DNA from: CAWBNS01 sp964445105
GTDB lineage: Bacteria; Chlamydiota; Chlamydiia; Chlamydiales; JAJFMA01
Direction of reading: 5' to 3'
Length of the DNA stretch: 40,521 nt
Assembly (NCBI GenBank): GCA_964445105.1
Contig: CAYUJS010000014.1
Location: forward strand, 1 to 40,521
Shown: piece after piece, positions 1-8,450 of the stretch
Layout of the letters: each line of letters begins with the position of its first letter
Position numbering within the stretch: the stretch's first letter is position 1
Translations under genes and position numbers: made by a program
Notes under the pieces: model-generated
What the model saw: only the letters and a program-made list of their open reading frames with translations
What the model was told of the DNA's origin: nothing
Database searches by the model: none

Positions 1-1
1 C

Positions 2-706
2 CAAGGAAGCCACTTCATTGTTGAGATGCAGGTTGGGAAGGCCCCGGGTTTTGAGAAAAGAGCCCAATACTATGCCGCGAAGACCTATATCCAGCAAAGA
101 GACAAGGACTCCGATTATCAAGACCTGAAGGAAGTTACTTTTCTGGCTATTATGGATTACACTATCTTCCCTGAAATAGAAGAATACATTTCGCACCATA
201 TCATTCTAGAAAAGAAGCGTCATCTACAATGTTTAAAAGATTTTTCTTTTTCATTTTTAGAACTTCCCAAATTTAAAAAAAGCAAAGAGCAGCTGGTATC
301 AATGGTCGATAAATGGGCCTATTTTTTTAAAAATGCCGAGCAGACAAAACCAGAGGATTTACAATTCATTATTGGGGGCGATCCGATCGTTGAGAGGGCT
401 TACAAAGAGTTAGATCGGTTCGGCTGGTCTCTGGAAGAGTTAAGGGCGTACGATGGCGTGGGGATGAAAGCATCTGATGACAGGGCGCGCTTCAAGCACG
501 CCAAACAAAGTGGCGTGGAAGAAGGCCTACAAAAAGGCCTGGAAGAAGGCCTACAAAAAGGCCTGGAAAAAGGCCGAGAAGAAGAGAAGATAACGGTGGC
601 AAAGAAATTGCTCTTCGCTGGCGTCGGTTTGGATACAATTGCCCAAGCAACCGGGCTGTCCAAAGAAGAGCTTGAAGGATTAAAAACAGCGCCCGGAGTC
701 CTGTGA
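2..706 (+). CDS. Rpn / PD-(D/E)XK nuclease family transposase-like protein, N-terminus beyond window
   Basis: The reading frame is open to the left edge of the window, so this is the C-terminal part of a longer protein; ATG at 26 is an internal methionine. The first residues read FIVEMQV, the E-x-Q strand of the PD-(D/E)XK nuclease core of Rpn/PDDEXK_2 proteins, and the following region (KRAQYYAAKTY, then KEVTFLAIMDY) fits that family. The C-terminus has tandem glycine-rich heptad-like repeats (EEGLQKG), then a small helix-turn-helix-like tail ending in TGLSKEELEGLK, as is usual for these proteins. Family members are multicopy, mobile-element-like genes in many bacteria, and the E. coli Rpn proteins act as DNA endonucleases promoting recombination. 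Whether this copy is active cannot be judged because the first catalytic Asp lies outside the window. Confidence 0.85.
   Translation, partial: QGSHFIVEMQVGKAPGFEKRAQYYAAKTYIQQRDKDSDYQDLKEVTFLAIMDYTIFPEIEEYISHHIILEKKRHLQCLKDFSFSFLELPKFKKSKEQLVSMVDKWAYFFKNAEQTKPEDLQFIIGGDPIVERAYKELDRFGWSLEELRAYDGVGMKASDDRARFKHAKQSGVEEGLQKGLEEGLQKGLEKGREEEKITVAKKLLFAGVGLDTIAQATGLSKEELEGLKTAPGVL
517..575 (+). repeat. 24-bp tandem repeat inside the Rpn-like gene
   Basis: Two perfect copies of a 24-bp unit occupy 517-540 and 541-564, and a partial third copy begins at 565. The unit keeps the reading frame and encodes the repeated EEGLQKGL segment. Such length-variable glycine-rich linkers are common in Rpn/PDDEXK_2 proteins and can expand by slippage. 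Confidence 0.9.
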
Positions 707-825
707 GCAGGCTCGCTTCACGGGACAGATTCTGCAACGCGCATGAGTTCGAGGCTCGCCTTGACCGGTGCGAATGCTACTAAAAATCAGTTAGAACCAG
801 TTACCTCCGCGATCAATTAAAGTTG

Positions 826-849
826 GAAGGCAGCCCGCGGCGTGCCTTC
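826..849 (-). terminator. hairpin downstream of antitoxin-like pseudogene
   Basis: GAAGGCA at 826-832 pairs perfectly with TGCCTTC at 843-849 around a GC-rich loop. Read on the minus strand, the stem comes about 17 bases after the ancestral stop of the antitoxin-like gene and is followed by a short T-containing stretch (CAACTTTAATT). It is a plausible but weak intrinsic terminator. Confidence 0.4.
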
Positions 850-865
850 TTGGTTCTGGGGTCGG

Positions 866-1425
866 CTATGCAGAGGCCAATTCCTGATTTACATCGAATT
901 CTAAAAGACTATCTTGCTCATTCTCGGATTGCCGCTTGAGGCTTGGGATGGTTATCTTGCGATAGAATTTTCCGAATTCTTCATTTTTGGCACCCAACTT
1001 ATCAATAGCGAACAGGCGGATGCAGACCTCCGTCGCGGCGGGGGCGTGGCATTGACCAGATTCCCACTTAAGAACGGCAGCGTGGTAACCCCGAGTGCGT
1101 GACCGAAGGCTGTTGTTGTCAGCTCTGAATACTTACGGATAAATCGGATTTCGACAGCCGTTAAAGGTTGGCTCTTATAGACCAAGACCTGCAGGGCATT
1201 ACGCTGAAATTTACCTAGGTTAATGTCCAATACTGTTTCACCAAAAACAATCCTAGTGGACGCGTTGATTAGCTTTATGGGAAAACCTAGGTCGCCGTAA
1301 ATAAATGTTTTGTGTTCGTTTTGTTTTTTCATAATTTTACGCAACGCTTCAACCTTTGATACAGCCCTGGTTGTAATAAAGTTACAGTTTTGGATCAAGC
1401 TGATCTTGCGATGAGCAAACGCCAC
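866..1425 (-). pseudogene. frameshifted MqsA/XRE-like helix-turn-helix antitoxin
   Basis: The open frame runs from a GTG at 1425, with an internal ATG at 1332 giving MKKQNEHKTFIYGDLGF. It reads well through LTAVEIRFIRKYSELTTTAFGHALGVT, the helix-turn-helix of MqsA/YgiT-type or XRE antitoxins, then turns into low-complexity sequence (PPPRRRS). Adding one base near 1086-1090 restores GVTHAAVLKWESGQ and continues without a stop through EVCIRLFAIDKLGAKNEEF to a TAG at 866-868. The ancestral gene therefore ended at 866, and one missing base in a run of G on the plus strand breaks it. This may be a real pseudogene or a base-calling error. I recognise no toxin gene beside it. The residues before the internal ATG may be the tail of a lost partner. 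Confidence 0.6.
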
Positions 1426-1429
1426 AAGC

Positions 1430-1939
1430 CCCTCTTAGATAAATGGTCGAAAAATGGCTCATGAGAAGAATCGGCGGTAAGGGCTGCAGGCCGCCCATTA
1501 AAGCATCCCAGGCAGGCTTTTGCCCTTGCTTGCTGGAGGCCCTGGCCTAACGGCTGCCTTTGTCGGGCCCCCTAAGGGGCGTACGGTCCTCGTTTCATAC
1601 ATCTGGCCGGGCGCGCCTTTAAATGCCCCCTGGGGGTGCCCATCTTATTTTGGGCGTCCACCCATCGTTTCCCCTAGGCCCACTTCGTTCAGTCCGCCAG
1701 ACCCCCTGTGCGAGCCGTCAACGTGGCTTTCCATCGATGGATAGGGGGCGCATACCTGCCTCTAAAGGGGGAATCTGTCGCTGTACCTGGGCTCTCTCCG
1801 CTCAAGGGTCTGGCAGTGTGTGGGCCTCACAGCATATCTCAGGGCAATTTTTTGCTGTTTTTCGAGCTTATGTCAGGTTAGTTGTTGTTTTATATTGGAT
1901 TTGTTTGTTATTTTTGGGTAATGTTTAATTGGTTTTGCT
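1430..1939. other. unexplained intergenic stretch, GC-rich then AT-rich, before the RHS gene
   Basis: About 500 bases with no gene I can support. From roughly 1495 to 1800 the DNA is rich in runs of C and G and carries two overlapping open frames on the plus strand (1520-1744 and 1623-1928) with unusual proline- and serine-rich translations and no recognisable domain. From about 1840 to 1939 composition changes abruptly to AT-rich, as expected for the promoter region of the RHS gene, but I could not fix a convincing -35/-10 pair. No tRNA or rRNA pattern was recognised. Confidence 0.4.
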
Positions 1940-4900
1940 ATGAAAATATTTAATATTGTTAACATATTTATTTTTATATTTTTTGGCATAACGCTGGATG
2001 GCAAAGAGATACGTTTAGAGCCAGAGGCGGCGGCGGTAGCTTTAGTGCACGGCTGCGTGAACGTGGTGACCGGCGAGTTTGTCCAGCACGACACGGACCT
2101 GGTGATCGATACGCCTTCGTCCTTATTCCACAGTAGGGCCTACAATAGCGGTAACAGTAATGTGGCTTCTGCCCTGGGCCACGGGTTTACCTGGGCTATT
2201 CCGCGTAAAATTCAGTTGGTTCAGCTCTATCCCAAAGCGGGCAAAGACGACGAGGGAAACTTGATCCAAGCAGGCACCTCGACCATTTCGGTGGAAGAGA
2301 GGGAGGGCGTGCCGCTTATCTACCAGAAGGACTATGACGGAGCTGACGGGCAAGAATATGCCATCAGAGCTTCTGTTTTATCGTTTGGCTACACGAATTA
2401 TAACCCTTGGGGGCTGAGCGGCGCTACTAGCCTGCACAACGTGGTCCCTTTGCACCAAGATGCAAAGGAGGATCATAGCGGAGGCATGTTCACTGTCACG
2501 CTGGGATGCGGCACAAAACGCATTTACAACGGCAAGGTCGGCAAACGGCAATGGTTGTTAGCCGAAGAGGTTCGGCCCGATGGTTGCAGAGTCTTTTACG
2601 ATTATGATGAGGAAGCTAATTTACGAAAGGTATGGCTCACAGGTGCTGAAGAGTCTACCCCCATCGCCTCTTATGTACTGAATCGTGACGGCAACGCTAT
2701 TTATGTGGAGGGCAGCAACGGGCAAAAGGTTCGGTACACCACCAACACCATTAAAACCAACGTAGCCAATCAAAAACGTCTCATTCGTGTAGAAGGCGCG
2801 CATCTCCCGAAAACAGAATATTCCTACGGAGAAAAAGATCTCAGCGCCCAAACTTTGGGGCTCATTCTCCACGTGGTGCGCCCCGAGGGCAGGAGACTGG
2901 GCATCGGCTACTACGCCAATGGCCAGGTAAGCGCGCTGTTTGAGCCTGCTACCTCGGGTTCTGGGTTTGTCAAAGTAGCGACCTTTAGCTATGGTGAGGG
3001 AGTATGCGAGGTTGCTGGTCTGTGCGGTGAGCTCGCCCGTTACCATACTGACAGCCATAAACGCATCTCGCATATCGGACACTATGCGCAAAACAAGCTC
3101 TACAAACAATTGCGTTACTTTTGGGCGACCGAAGGTAAGCAGTGCGGTAATCTATTGGCCACCGCTCTTTGTGCTCCTACAGGAGAGGCTCTCAGTAGCT
3201 CTTATCTGGTCTATGATGAACAGGGGAATGTAACTAAAGAAACCTTGCTGGGGAACCTCTCCGGTGTGGGCAGCGCGACTCACTTTTTACACACCTTGGG
3301 CGAGTCCCAGGGCGATGCCGAGAGCTATAGCATAGAACGTAGCTATCTACCTGCATTTAATGTGGTCACGGAGGAAAAAGGTCTCGATGGCGCCTACACA
3401 TGCTATCGCTATAAAGAGGGCACCAATCTGCTGATAGCACGGCTTAGAGGCCAGCCTAAATATTTTTCACGCGAGTTTTTCGCCTACGATCAGTACGCCA
3501 ATCGAATTTGTCAGATTGTAGATGACGGTAGCGGCAATGAAGCTGACGACTGGACTGACGTCACTGTGCGTATAATCACCGAAATTGAGCCTGTAATAAC
3601 TCCTCTTTCTGCTGCTTTCGGCAAACCTGCAAAAAAATGCGAAAAATATTGGGAAGCCGGTCAAGAGCATCCTTTGAGAACGATTCGTTACCAGTATGAT
3701 CAATATGGATACCCTACGCAAGAAGACCATTTCGACGCTGAAGGAAAGCATCGCTACTCCATCCAGCGCACTTACGACGCAGCGGGCAGGGTGCTGGAAG
3801 AGACCGATCCTATAGGGCAAAAAACCATCCATAGCTACGATCTGAATGGCAATTGTATCCGTACTTACTTGCAAGATCAAGAGATATCCTTTGAATATCT
3901 TTATGATTGCCGCAATCGCTTGATCAAAGAGAGTGAGATCCACCCCCACGCGCGTTATGAAACCAGCCATCTGTATGACTTAAGCAGTCGTAAAATAGCC
4001 ACGGAGGATCAATTTGGCAATAAAACGCTATACGCCTATGACGAGCTGGGTCGTTTGATCACGACTACTCAGAGCCCTGCCAACGGAGCCCTCTCAAAGG
4101 AGAGATACGAGTATGATGTCGCTGACAATAAAATCGTTGTAGAAGATATAAGCGGTGGGGTGACGCGCACCACCTATACCGCGCGCAACCAACCCATCCA
4201 GATCTCTTATCCTGATGGCTCACAAGAATCGTATCGGTATAATATGGATGGTACGGTTGCTGAACACACGGCGCTCGACGGCACCAAAACCGTTATCTAT
4301 TACGACTCCTGTCGCAGGCCGATCAAAAAATGTCTGGAAGATGAGCAAGGAAACTATCTATGTGAGACCTCTACGACCTACCAAGGGTCGCGTATCATCG
4401 CAGAAATAGATGCCAAAGGGGGAGTGACCCGCTATGAGTATGATGGTGCTGGACGGCTCACGGCAACTATACAAGGGGATCGATGCACCCAGTATGCCTA
4501 TGATAGTCTTGGGCGGCAGTATAAGACTATTGAGTGGGCTGACGACAGCTGCGCGCGCATCACTATTCACGAATATGATTTGCTAGACCGCCTCATCGAG
4601 GAACGCGTAGAGGACCGGGTGCGTAAGCTCTATAACCGTCACCAATATTTCTATGACAGTAAAGGTAACTGTTGCCTACATCTGACAGAAAACAGCCAGG
4701 GTTTGGTGCAAACCAAAACAGACTATGATAGTCGCCACAGGCCAGTCCGAAGGGTTGACGCTTTGGGCAACGTTACCGTCATCAATTATGAGGAGAACTT
4801 TGCGCAGGGTTTTCTGCAAACTACCCTTACAGATCCTCTAGGGCACCAAACGATTACTACCCAAAACTCTATAGGACAGGTTACCGCAGAGTTCTCTCGA

Positions 4901-7345
4901 GACGCTTCAGGTCGGGTGTCTGCAAATAAGGAATTCTTCTATGACGCAGCAGGTCAACAGATCCGCCGGCAGGAAGTTGTCTTGGACGCTGGCTGGCCTA
5001 GCTCATCGATTACGACAGAATGGGTTTACGATAGTATGGGTCGCCTCACCTGCTTAATCGAAGCCGCTGATACGCCAGCACAAAAATGCACCCGCTATAG
5101 CTATAATACAAAAGGCCAAAAAGACACCGTCACCCTCGCTGACGGTACTGCGCTCTACCATTCGTACGACCCATTAGGACGCCTTCAGCGCTATTTTACC
5201 TCGGATCATTCCGTGGATTACACCTACAAGTACGATTTGAACGGCAACCTCCTAACAGCGTGCGACGCACTCACGCAGACAGAGACAAAACGGTGTTATG
5301 ACGATCAGAACCGCATGATCTCTGAAAAGCTGGCTAATGGTCTTGCACTGGCCTATCAATACGATGGCCTGGATAGACCTATAGAGATTCTTCTGCCAGA
5401 TGGCACCGGTATCAAGTACCTCTATGACGCTTGTCATCTAAAACGCGTTTCGCGCGTCTCAAAACGCTCCTATGAGCACCATTACACCACTTATGACCTT
5501 TCTGGCGCGCTTTTAGAAGAGGTCTCACCAGCAGGCAAGTTCTCCTACCAACATGACCTGCTCAGTCGGCCCCGCGCGGTCCACGCTCCCTATTTCTCTG
5601 AGATCATCCATGACTATGATGCCGCTGGCAATCTCCTTAGCAAAACACGCCAACAGCACCTACACAAGCTTGATTTTCAATATGGTTACGATTCGCTTAA
5701 CCAGTTGTGTTCGGAAAAAATGGGCTTTGAAACGGAGGAGTATCGCTACGACTCCTTACACAACCGGCGGTCACGCAATGGTGAAAAGCACGTCATCAGC
5801 CCGCTCAACCAGCTTCTCAGCAAAGGTGAAACTGCCTACACGTACGATAAATGCGGTAACTTAATTGCAGAAGATGGCCCTAGAACGAGCACAAAGTATA
5901 GCTACGACGCACTGGGGCGCCTAACATCGCTCACACGCGATGATCTGCGCTATGACTATCACTATGATGCTTTCAATAGACGCATCAAAAAGAGCGCTCC
6001 GAAAGGGGAAGAGCGTTACCTTTACATGGGGCAAAATGAAATCGGCTCGGCCAACGCAAAAGGCAAAATTGTTCAATTGCGCGTTCTAGGCCAGGGTAAG
6101 GGAGCCGAAATTAGCGCAGCCACCGCCTTTGAACTCGAAGGAGAAGTTTACCTGCCCGTGTACGATCACTGCGGGCACGTTTCCCTGCTTGTCGACCTCG
6201 CTACCAAAAAGCCTGCCGCATACTATTACTATACCGCGTTTGGTGAAGAGCCATACCAAGGCTTTTCCGTAGCCAACCCATGGCGTTTTTGCAGTAAACG
6301 TCTCGATCCAGAAAGTGGCTGGATCTATTTTGGCAGACGCTACTATGACCCTACTACTGGCCGCTGGACCACGCCAGATCCTCTCGGTTTTGTCGACGGA
6401 CCCAACCTCTATGCACATGTCAACAACAATCCTCTGACTCACTTCGATCTGTATGGATTGCAGATGGCGGTCCCGCCGCCCTTGGGTGGCGCTGCCTGCG
6501 GCGTGGCAGCTGCAGGAGCGAGCCCTGTCAAGTCAGGCGTTAGCCATTCGGCAGCTAAATCTAATCCGAATAAGCGACGCGTAGTTGAATTCTCTAGAGA
6601 CGTGCCTGAGCGCAACTATGCGCCCAACAAAAATGCCCCTTTAGCCGCTCCACATCTGCCTCAAGTTTACCACTTCTACTCTTACGAACATTGTTTTCCT
6701 CGCTATCCGCGTTCCACGATCGGTGATTTGAGCGACCTGGGCCTACCCGATTTACCCCCTAACCTAGGGATAGGGTTTATTAACGGAATCTTAAATAATT
6801 ACGAGGATGCCCGAGACAGCGCCCGGTATATTTCCAGGCTTGCAGGTGGCTACAACATTCAATTCGTGCACAATGCAACGCACGGCTACTTCGACCTCCA
6901 TGAATGTAATTTAGGTCTTAAGTACGTCGCCACAAATCCTGTGCGCGAGTTACACCGCATGTGGAGTGGCTTTTTTGCCAAAAGCTCAGCAGAGGCGAGA
7001 TTTCTTACGATTTGCTCCAGTCAAGGCGCCATTCACGTAAGAAATGCACTGCTAAGCTATCCTAACGAACGGCGAGAACGTATTTTTGTTCTCGCGATTG
7101 CGCCTGCCGCTTATACTTATAAGGAGACCTGCGCAAAAGTTTATCACTACCGGACCTCAGCTTGGAGGGACCCCATACCGAGGATAGACGGTGCAGGAGC
7201 GAGAAGGGCTAGAGGTACTGTGATCGATCTTGCTTCACATCCTGACGCGCCCTGGTTTGACCATTCCTTTCAGAGCCCAACTTTTGAGGAACAACTACAA
7301 AAGCGCATTACGAACTACCTAAGAAGCCACGGAGAGAGCTTGTGA
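1940..7345 (+). CDS. secreted RHS/YD-repeat protein with C-terminal DUF687-like hydrolase domain
   Basis: This 1801-residue protein starts with a hydrophobic signal-like segment (MKIFNIVNIFIFIFFG) and an N-terminal RHS-type module (HGCVNVVTGEFVQHD). Dozens of YD repeats follow (for example YDAAGRVLEETDP and YEYDGAGRLTATIQG). The RHS core box ends the shell at about residues 1468-1506: RRYYDPTTGRW, DPLGFVDGPNLYAHVNNNP and a final DLYGL. Such shells form a closed cocoon that holds a variable C-terminal toxin. Here the tip (about 1510-1801) contains GIGFINGILNNYEDARDSA, an elbow-like CSSQGAIHVRNAL with Ser1694, and a late DHSFQSP with His1775. This resembles the chlamydial DUF687 family and suggests an alpha/beta-hydrolase fold with Ser-His catalysis. 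ATG at 1940 opens the signal peptide. Function as secreted toxin, adhesin or host effector is inference. Confidence 0.9.
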   Translation: MKIFNIVNIFIFIFFGITLDGKEIRLEPEAAAVALVHGCVNVVTGEFVQHDTDLVIDTPSSLFHSRAYNSGNSNVASALGHGFTWAIPRKIQLVQLYPKAGKDDEGNLIQAGTSTISVEEREGVPLIYQKDYDGADGQEYAIRASVLSFGYTNYNPWGLSGATSLHNVVPLHQDAKEDHSGGMFTVTLGCGTKRIYNGKVGKRQWLLAEEVRPDGCRVFYDYDEEANLRKVWLTGAEESTPIASYVLNRDGNAIYVEGSNGQKVRYTTNTIKTNVANQKRLIRVEGAHLPKTEYSYGEKDLSAQTLGLILHVVRPEGRRLGIGYYANGQVSALFEPATSGSGFVKVATFSYGEGVCEVAGLCGELARYHTDSHKRISHIGHYAQNKLYKQLRYFWATEGKQCGNLLATALCAPTGEALSSSYLVYDEQGNVTKETLLGNLSGVGSATHFLHTLGESQGDAESYSIERSYLPAFNVVTEEKGLDGAYTCYRYKEGTNLLIARLRGQPKYFSREFFAYDQYANRICQIVDDGSGNEADDWTDVTVRIITEIEPVITPLSAAFGKPAKKCEKYWEAGQEHPLRTIRYQYDQYGYPTQEDHFDAEGKHRYSIQRTYDAAGRVLEETDPIGQKTIHSYDLNGNCIRTYLQDQEISFEYLYDCRNRLIKESEIHPHARYETSHLYDLSSRKIATEDQFGNKTLYAYDELGRLITTTQSPANGALSKERYEYDVADNKIVVEDISGGVTRTTYTARNQPIQISYPDGSQESYRYNMDGTVAEHTALDGTKTVIYYDSCRRPIKKCLEDEQGNYLCETSTTYQGSRIIAEIDAKGGVTRYEYDGAGRLTATIQGDRCTQYAYDSLGRQYKTIEWADDSCARITIHEYDLLDRLIEERVEDRVRKLYNRHQYFYDSKGNCCLHLTENSQGLVQTKTDYDSRHRPVRRVDALGNVTVINYEENFAQGFLQTTLTDPLGHQTITTQNSIGQVTAEFSRDASGRVSANKEFFYDAAGQQIRRQEVVLDAGWPSSSITTEWVYDSMGRLTCLIEAADTPAQKCTRYSYNTKGQKDTVTLADGTALYHSYDPLGRLQRYFTSDHSVDYTYKYDLNGNLLTACDALTQTETKRCYDDQNRMISEKLANGLALAYQYDGLDRPIEILLPDGTGIKYLYDACHLKRVSRVSKRSYEHHYTTYDLSGALLEEVSPAGKFSYQHDLLSRPRAVHAPYFSEIIHDYDAAGNLLSKTRQQHLHKLDFQYGYDSLNQLCSEKMGFETEEYRYDSLHNRRSRNGEKHVISPLNQLLSKGETAYTYDKCGNLIAEDGPRTSTKYSYDALGRLTSLTRDDLRYDYHYDAFNRRIKKSAPKGEERYLYMGQNEIGSANAKGKIVQLRVLGQGKGAEISAATAFELEGEVYLPVYDHCGHVSLLVDLATKKPAAYYYYTAFGEEPYQGFSVANPWRFCSKRLDPESGWIYFGRRYYDPTTGRWTTPDPLGFVDGPNLYAHVNNNPLTHFDLYGLQMAVPPPLGGAACGVAAAGASPVKSGVSHSAAKSNPNKRRVVEFSRDVPERNYAPNKNAPLAAPHLPQVYHFYSYEHCFPRYPRSTIGDLSDLGLPDLPPNLGIGFINGILNNYEDARDSARYISRLAGGYNIQFVHNATHGYFDLHECNLGLKYVATNPVRELHRMWSGFFAKSSAEARFLTICSSQGAIHVRNALLSYPNERRERIFVLAIAPAAYTYKETCAKVYHYRTSAWRDPIPRIDGAGARRARGTVIDLASHPDAPWFDHSFQSPTFEEQLQKRITNYLRSHGESL

Positions 7346-7884
7346 ATTTTTTTTTAATCGCTATTACGGGCCTATTTTCACTTTTTGCGGGGTTTGTAAT
7401 GTCCGACGAAGACCCCTATCTTTCCCCTGCCGAAAGAGCTGTCAACGACATACTAGAAAAGACTGCGGGGATCATAGAAGCCAAATACGGGATAAAGCCT
7501 TGCGGCGAGGGCGCCGGGATGCCCGGCGGTGTTATACAGCACTTTGGATTGAGTTTTGATGCTCGAGGCCCTTATACGAAACAACATTTAAGAAAGCTGT
7601 TGGTCGACTGCGCTTACGAACTGCTTCAAATAATTAATAATAATGAAAAAGTACGCCCCCAGCTGGAAAAATTCCCTTTCACGCTAGCAAATATCCAGGT
7701 AATTATCTACAACCACGACGCTTCGGGCAGGAGGGTGTTTGATCCGGAAATTTCCGTAGCTGAAATCGCTAAGGACGGGTTGACTTACCAAGGCGTCGAC
7801 CCTGACGATCGTTTTCGATACAAGAGCGAGTTCAGGGAGACGTATGAGGAAGCTTTGGAAATCCTTCGACGTCAACAGCCCTGA
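7342..7884 (+). CDS. small secreted protein coupled to the RHS gene; candidate immunity or accessory partner
   Basis: The GTG start at 7342 overlaps the TGA stop of the RHS gene (GTGA), so the two are almost certainly co-translated. The 180-residue product begins with a hydrophobic signal segment (FFLIAITGLFSLFAGFVMS) without a lipobox Cys, then a soluble domain with LSPAERAVNDILEKTAGII, a glycine-rich KPCGEGAGMPGG and a C-terminal NVQ-like strand segment (ANIQVIIYNHDASGRRVFD) before an acidic helix ending EEALEILRRQQP. I cannot assign a known domain. Position and predicted export to the same compartment as the RHS protein suggest an immunity protein, a chaperone or a co-secreted factor. The call rests on context only. 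Confidence 0.75.
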   Translation: MNFFLIAITGLFSLFAGFVMSDEDPYLSPAERAVNDILEKTAGIIEAKYGIKPCGEGAGMPGGVIQHFGLSFDARGPYTKQHLRKLLVDCAYELLQIINNNEKVRPQLEKFPFTLANIQVIIYNHDASGRRVFDPEISVAEIAKDGLTYQGVDPDDRFRYKSEFRETYEEALEILRRQQP

Positions 7885-8015
7885 AGGAGAAAATTGGCCA
7901 GTCGGGCTATGGTGTTCATTAGCTTGGTTCAGTAGGAAAAAAGTTAAACCGTCCACAGATTGTTTTGGGCAAGCTTTCGGCGTTACGTCCTTCAAGTTAT
8001 TTGAGACAGATCAGT

Positions 8016-8160
8016 GGCTTCCGCTAAAAAAAGGAGCCGACTAGCTTGAGGAACAATATAAGTCTGATTTGGCCTACTATCAGCGGCTAGGGCGATGCAT
8101 TTCCCGCAGACTAAGTCTGCTTTCGCTCTCTGAGCCCGGTTCTTTTTTTAGCGGGAACTG
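8016..8160. repeat. MITE-like element with imperfect terminal inverted repeats
   Basis: The left end (about 8016-8042) contains CCGCTAAAAAAAGGAGCCG and the right end (about 8131-8158) contains its imperfect complement, GAGCCCGGTTCTTTTTTTA followed by GCGGGAAC. Between them lies a perfect hairpin, GCAGACT-A-AGTCTGC, at 8106-8120. The same terminal sequence recurs at 26953-27222, so this is a dispersed family and not a single terminator. The unit has no open frame of its own. It sits in the space after the RHS partner gene. Confidence 0.7.
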
Positions 8161-8229
8161 CGGATAGCTCGATGCCACCCTGTCGATTGGTTTTCTGTGC
8201 GTTCTTTGGCGCCTTTCACCTTAGGCACT

Positions 8230-8270
8230 AGACGAGAGGGCCACTTTAGGCATCTCGTCTGAGCTTTTTT
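8230..8270 (+). terminator. intrinsic terminator after the RHS locus
   Basis: AGACGAGA at 8230-8237 and TCTCGTCT at 8253-8260 form a perfect 8-bp stem with a 15-base loop, followed four bases later by six T (8265-8270). Orientation and position suit ending plus-strand transcription from the RHS gene pair before the next promoter. Confidence 0.65.
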
Positions 8271-8329
8271 AACGAGGCAGACACTGACGGTTTAGCTCCA
8301 GAGTTTTTGCCAAGCTCGGTCTAACGAAG

Positions 8330-8357
8330 TTGACAATCTTTTCTTCTAATTTATACA
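8330..8357 (+). promoter_or_regulatory. sigma-70-type promoter for the ankyrin-patatin gene
   Basis: A perfect -35 hexamer TTGACA at 8330-8335 is followed after 16 bases by TATACA at 8352-8357. Transcription would begin near 8364, leaving a leader of about 87 bases before the ATG at 8451. This argues against a TTG start at 8370, which would fall almost on the transcription start. Confidence 0.6.
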
Positions 8358-8450
8358 TCGCTTAAAGATTTGAAAATTGCATGTGCAATATTTATTTTTA
8401 TTTGCTACGATGTACGCTATTTATTAAAATTTTTAAATGCGAGCATTTTT

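Noticed and set aside
517..575. CRISPR-like repeats
   Set aside because: The repeats are directly adjacent, in frame and coding; no repeat-spacer array was found anywhere in the window.
1520..1928. Two overlapping plus-strand open frames
   Set aside because: Proline-rich translations with no domain, overlapping each other in different frames in GC-rich DNA; typical chance frames.
8370..8450. TTG start extending the ankyrin-patatin protein by 27 residues with a hydrophobic N-terminus
   Set aside because: The predicted promoter puts the transcription start near 8364, and the extension is an AT-rich leader translation without a ribosome site.
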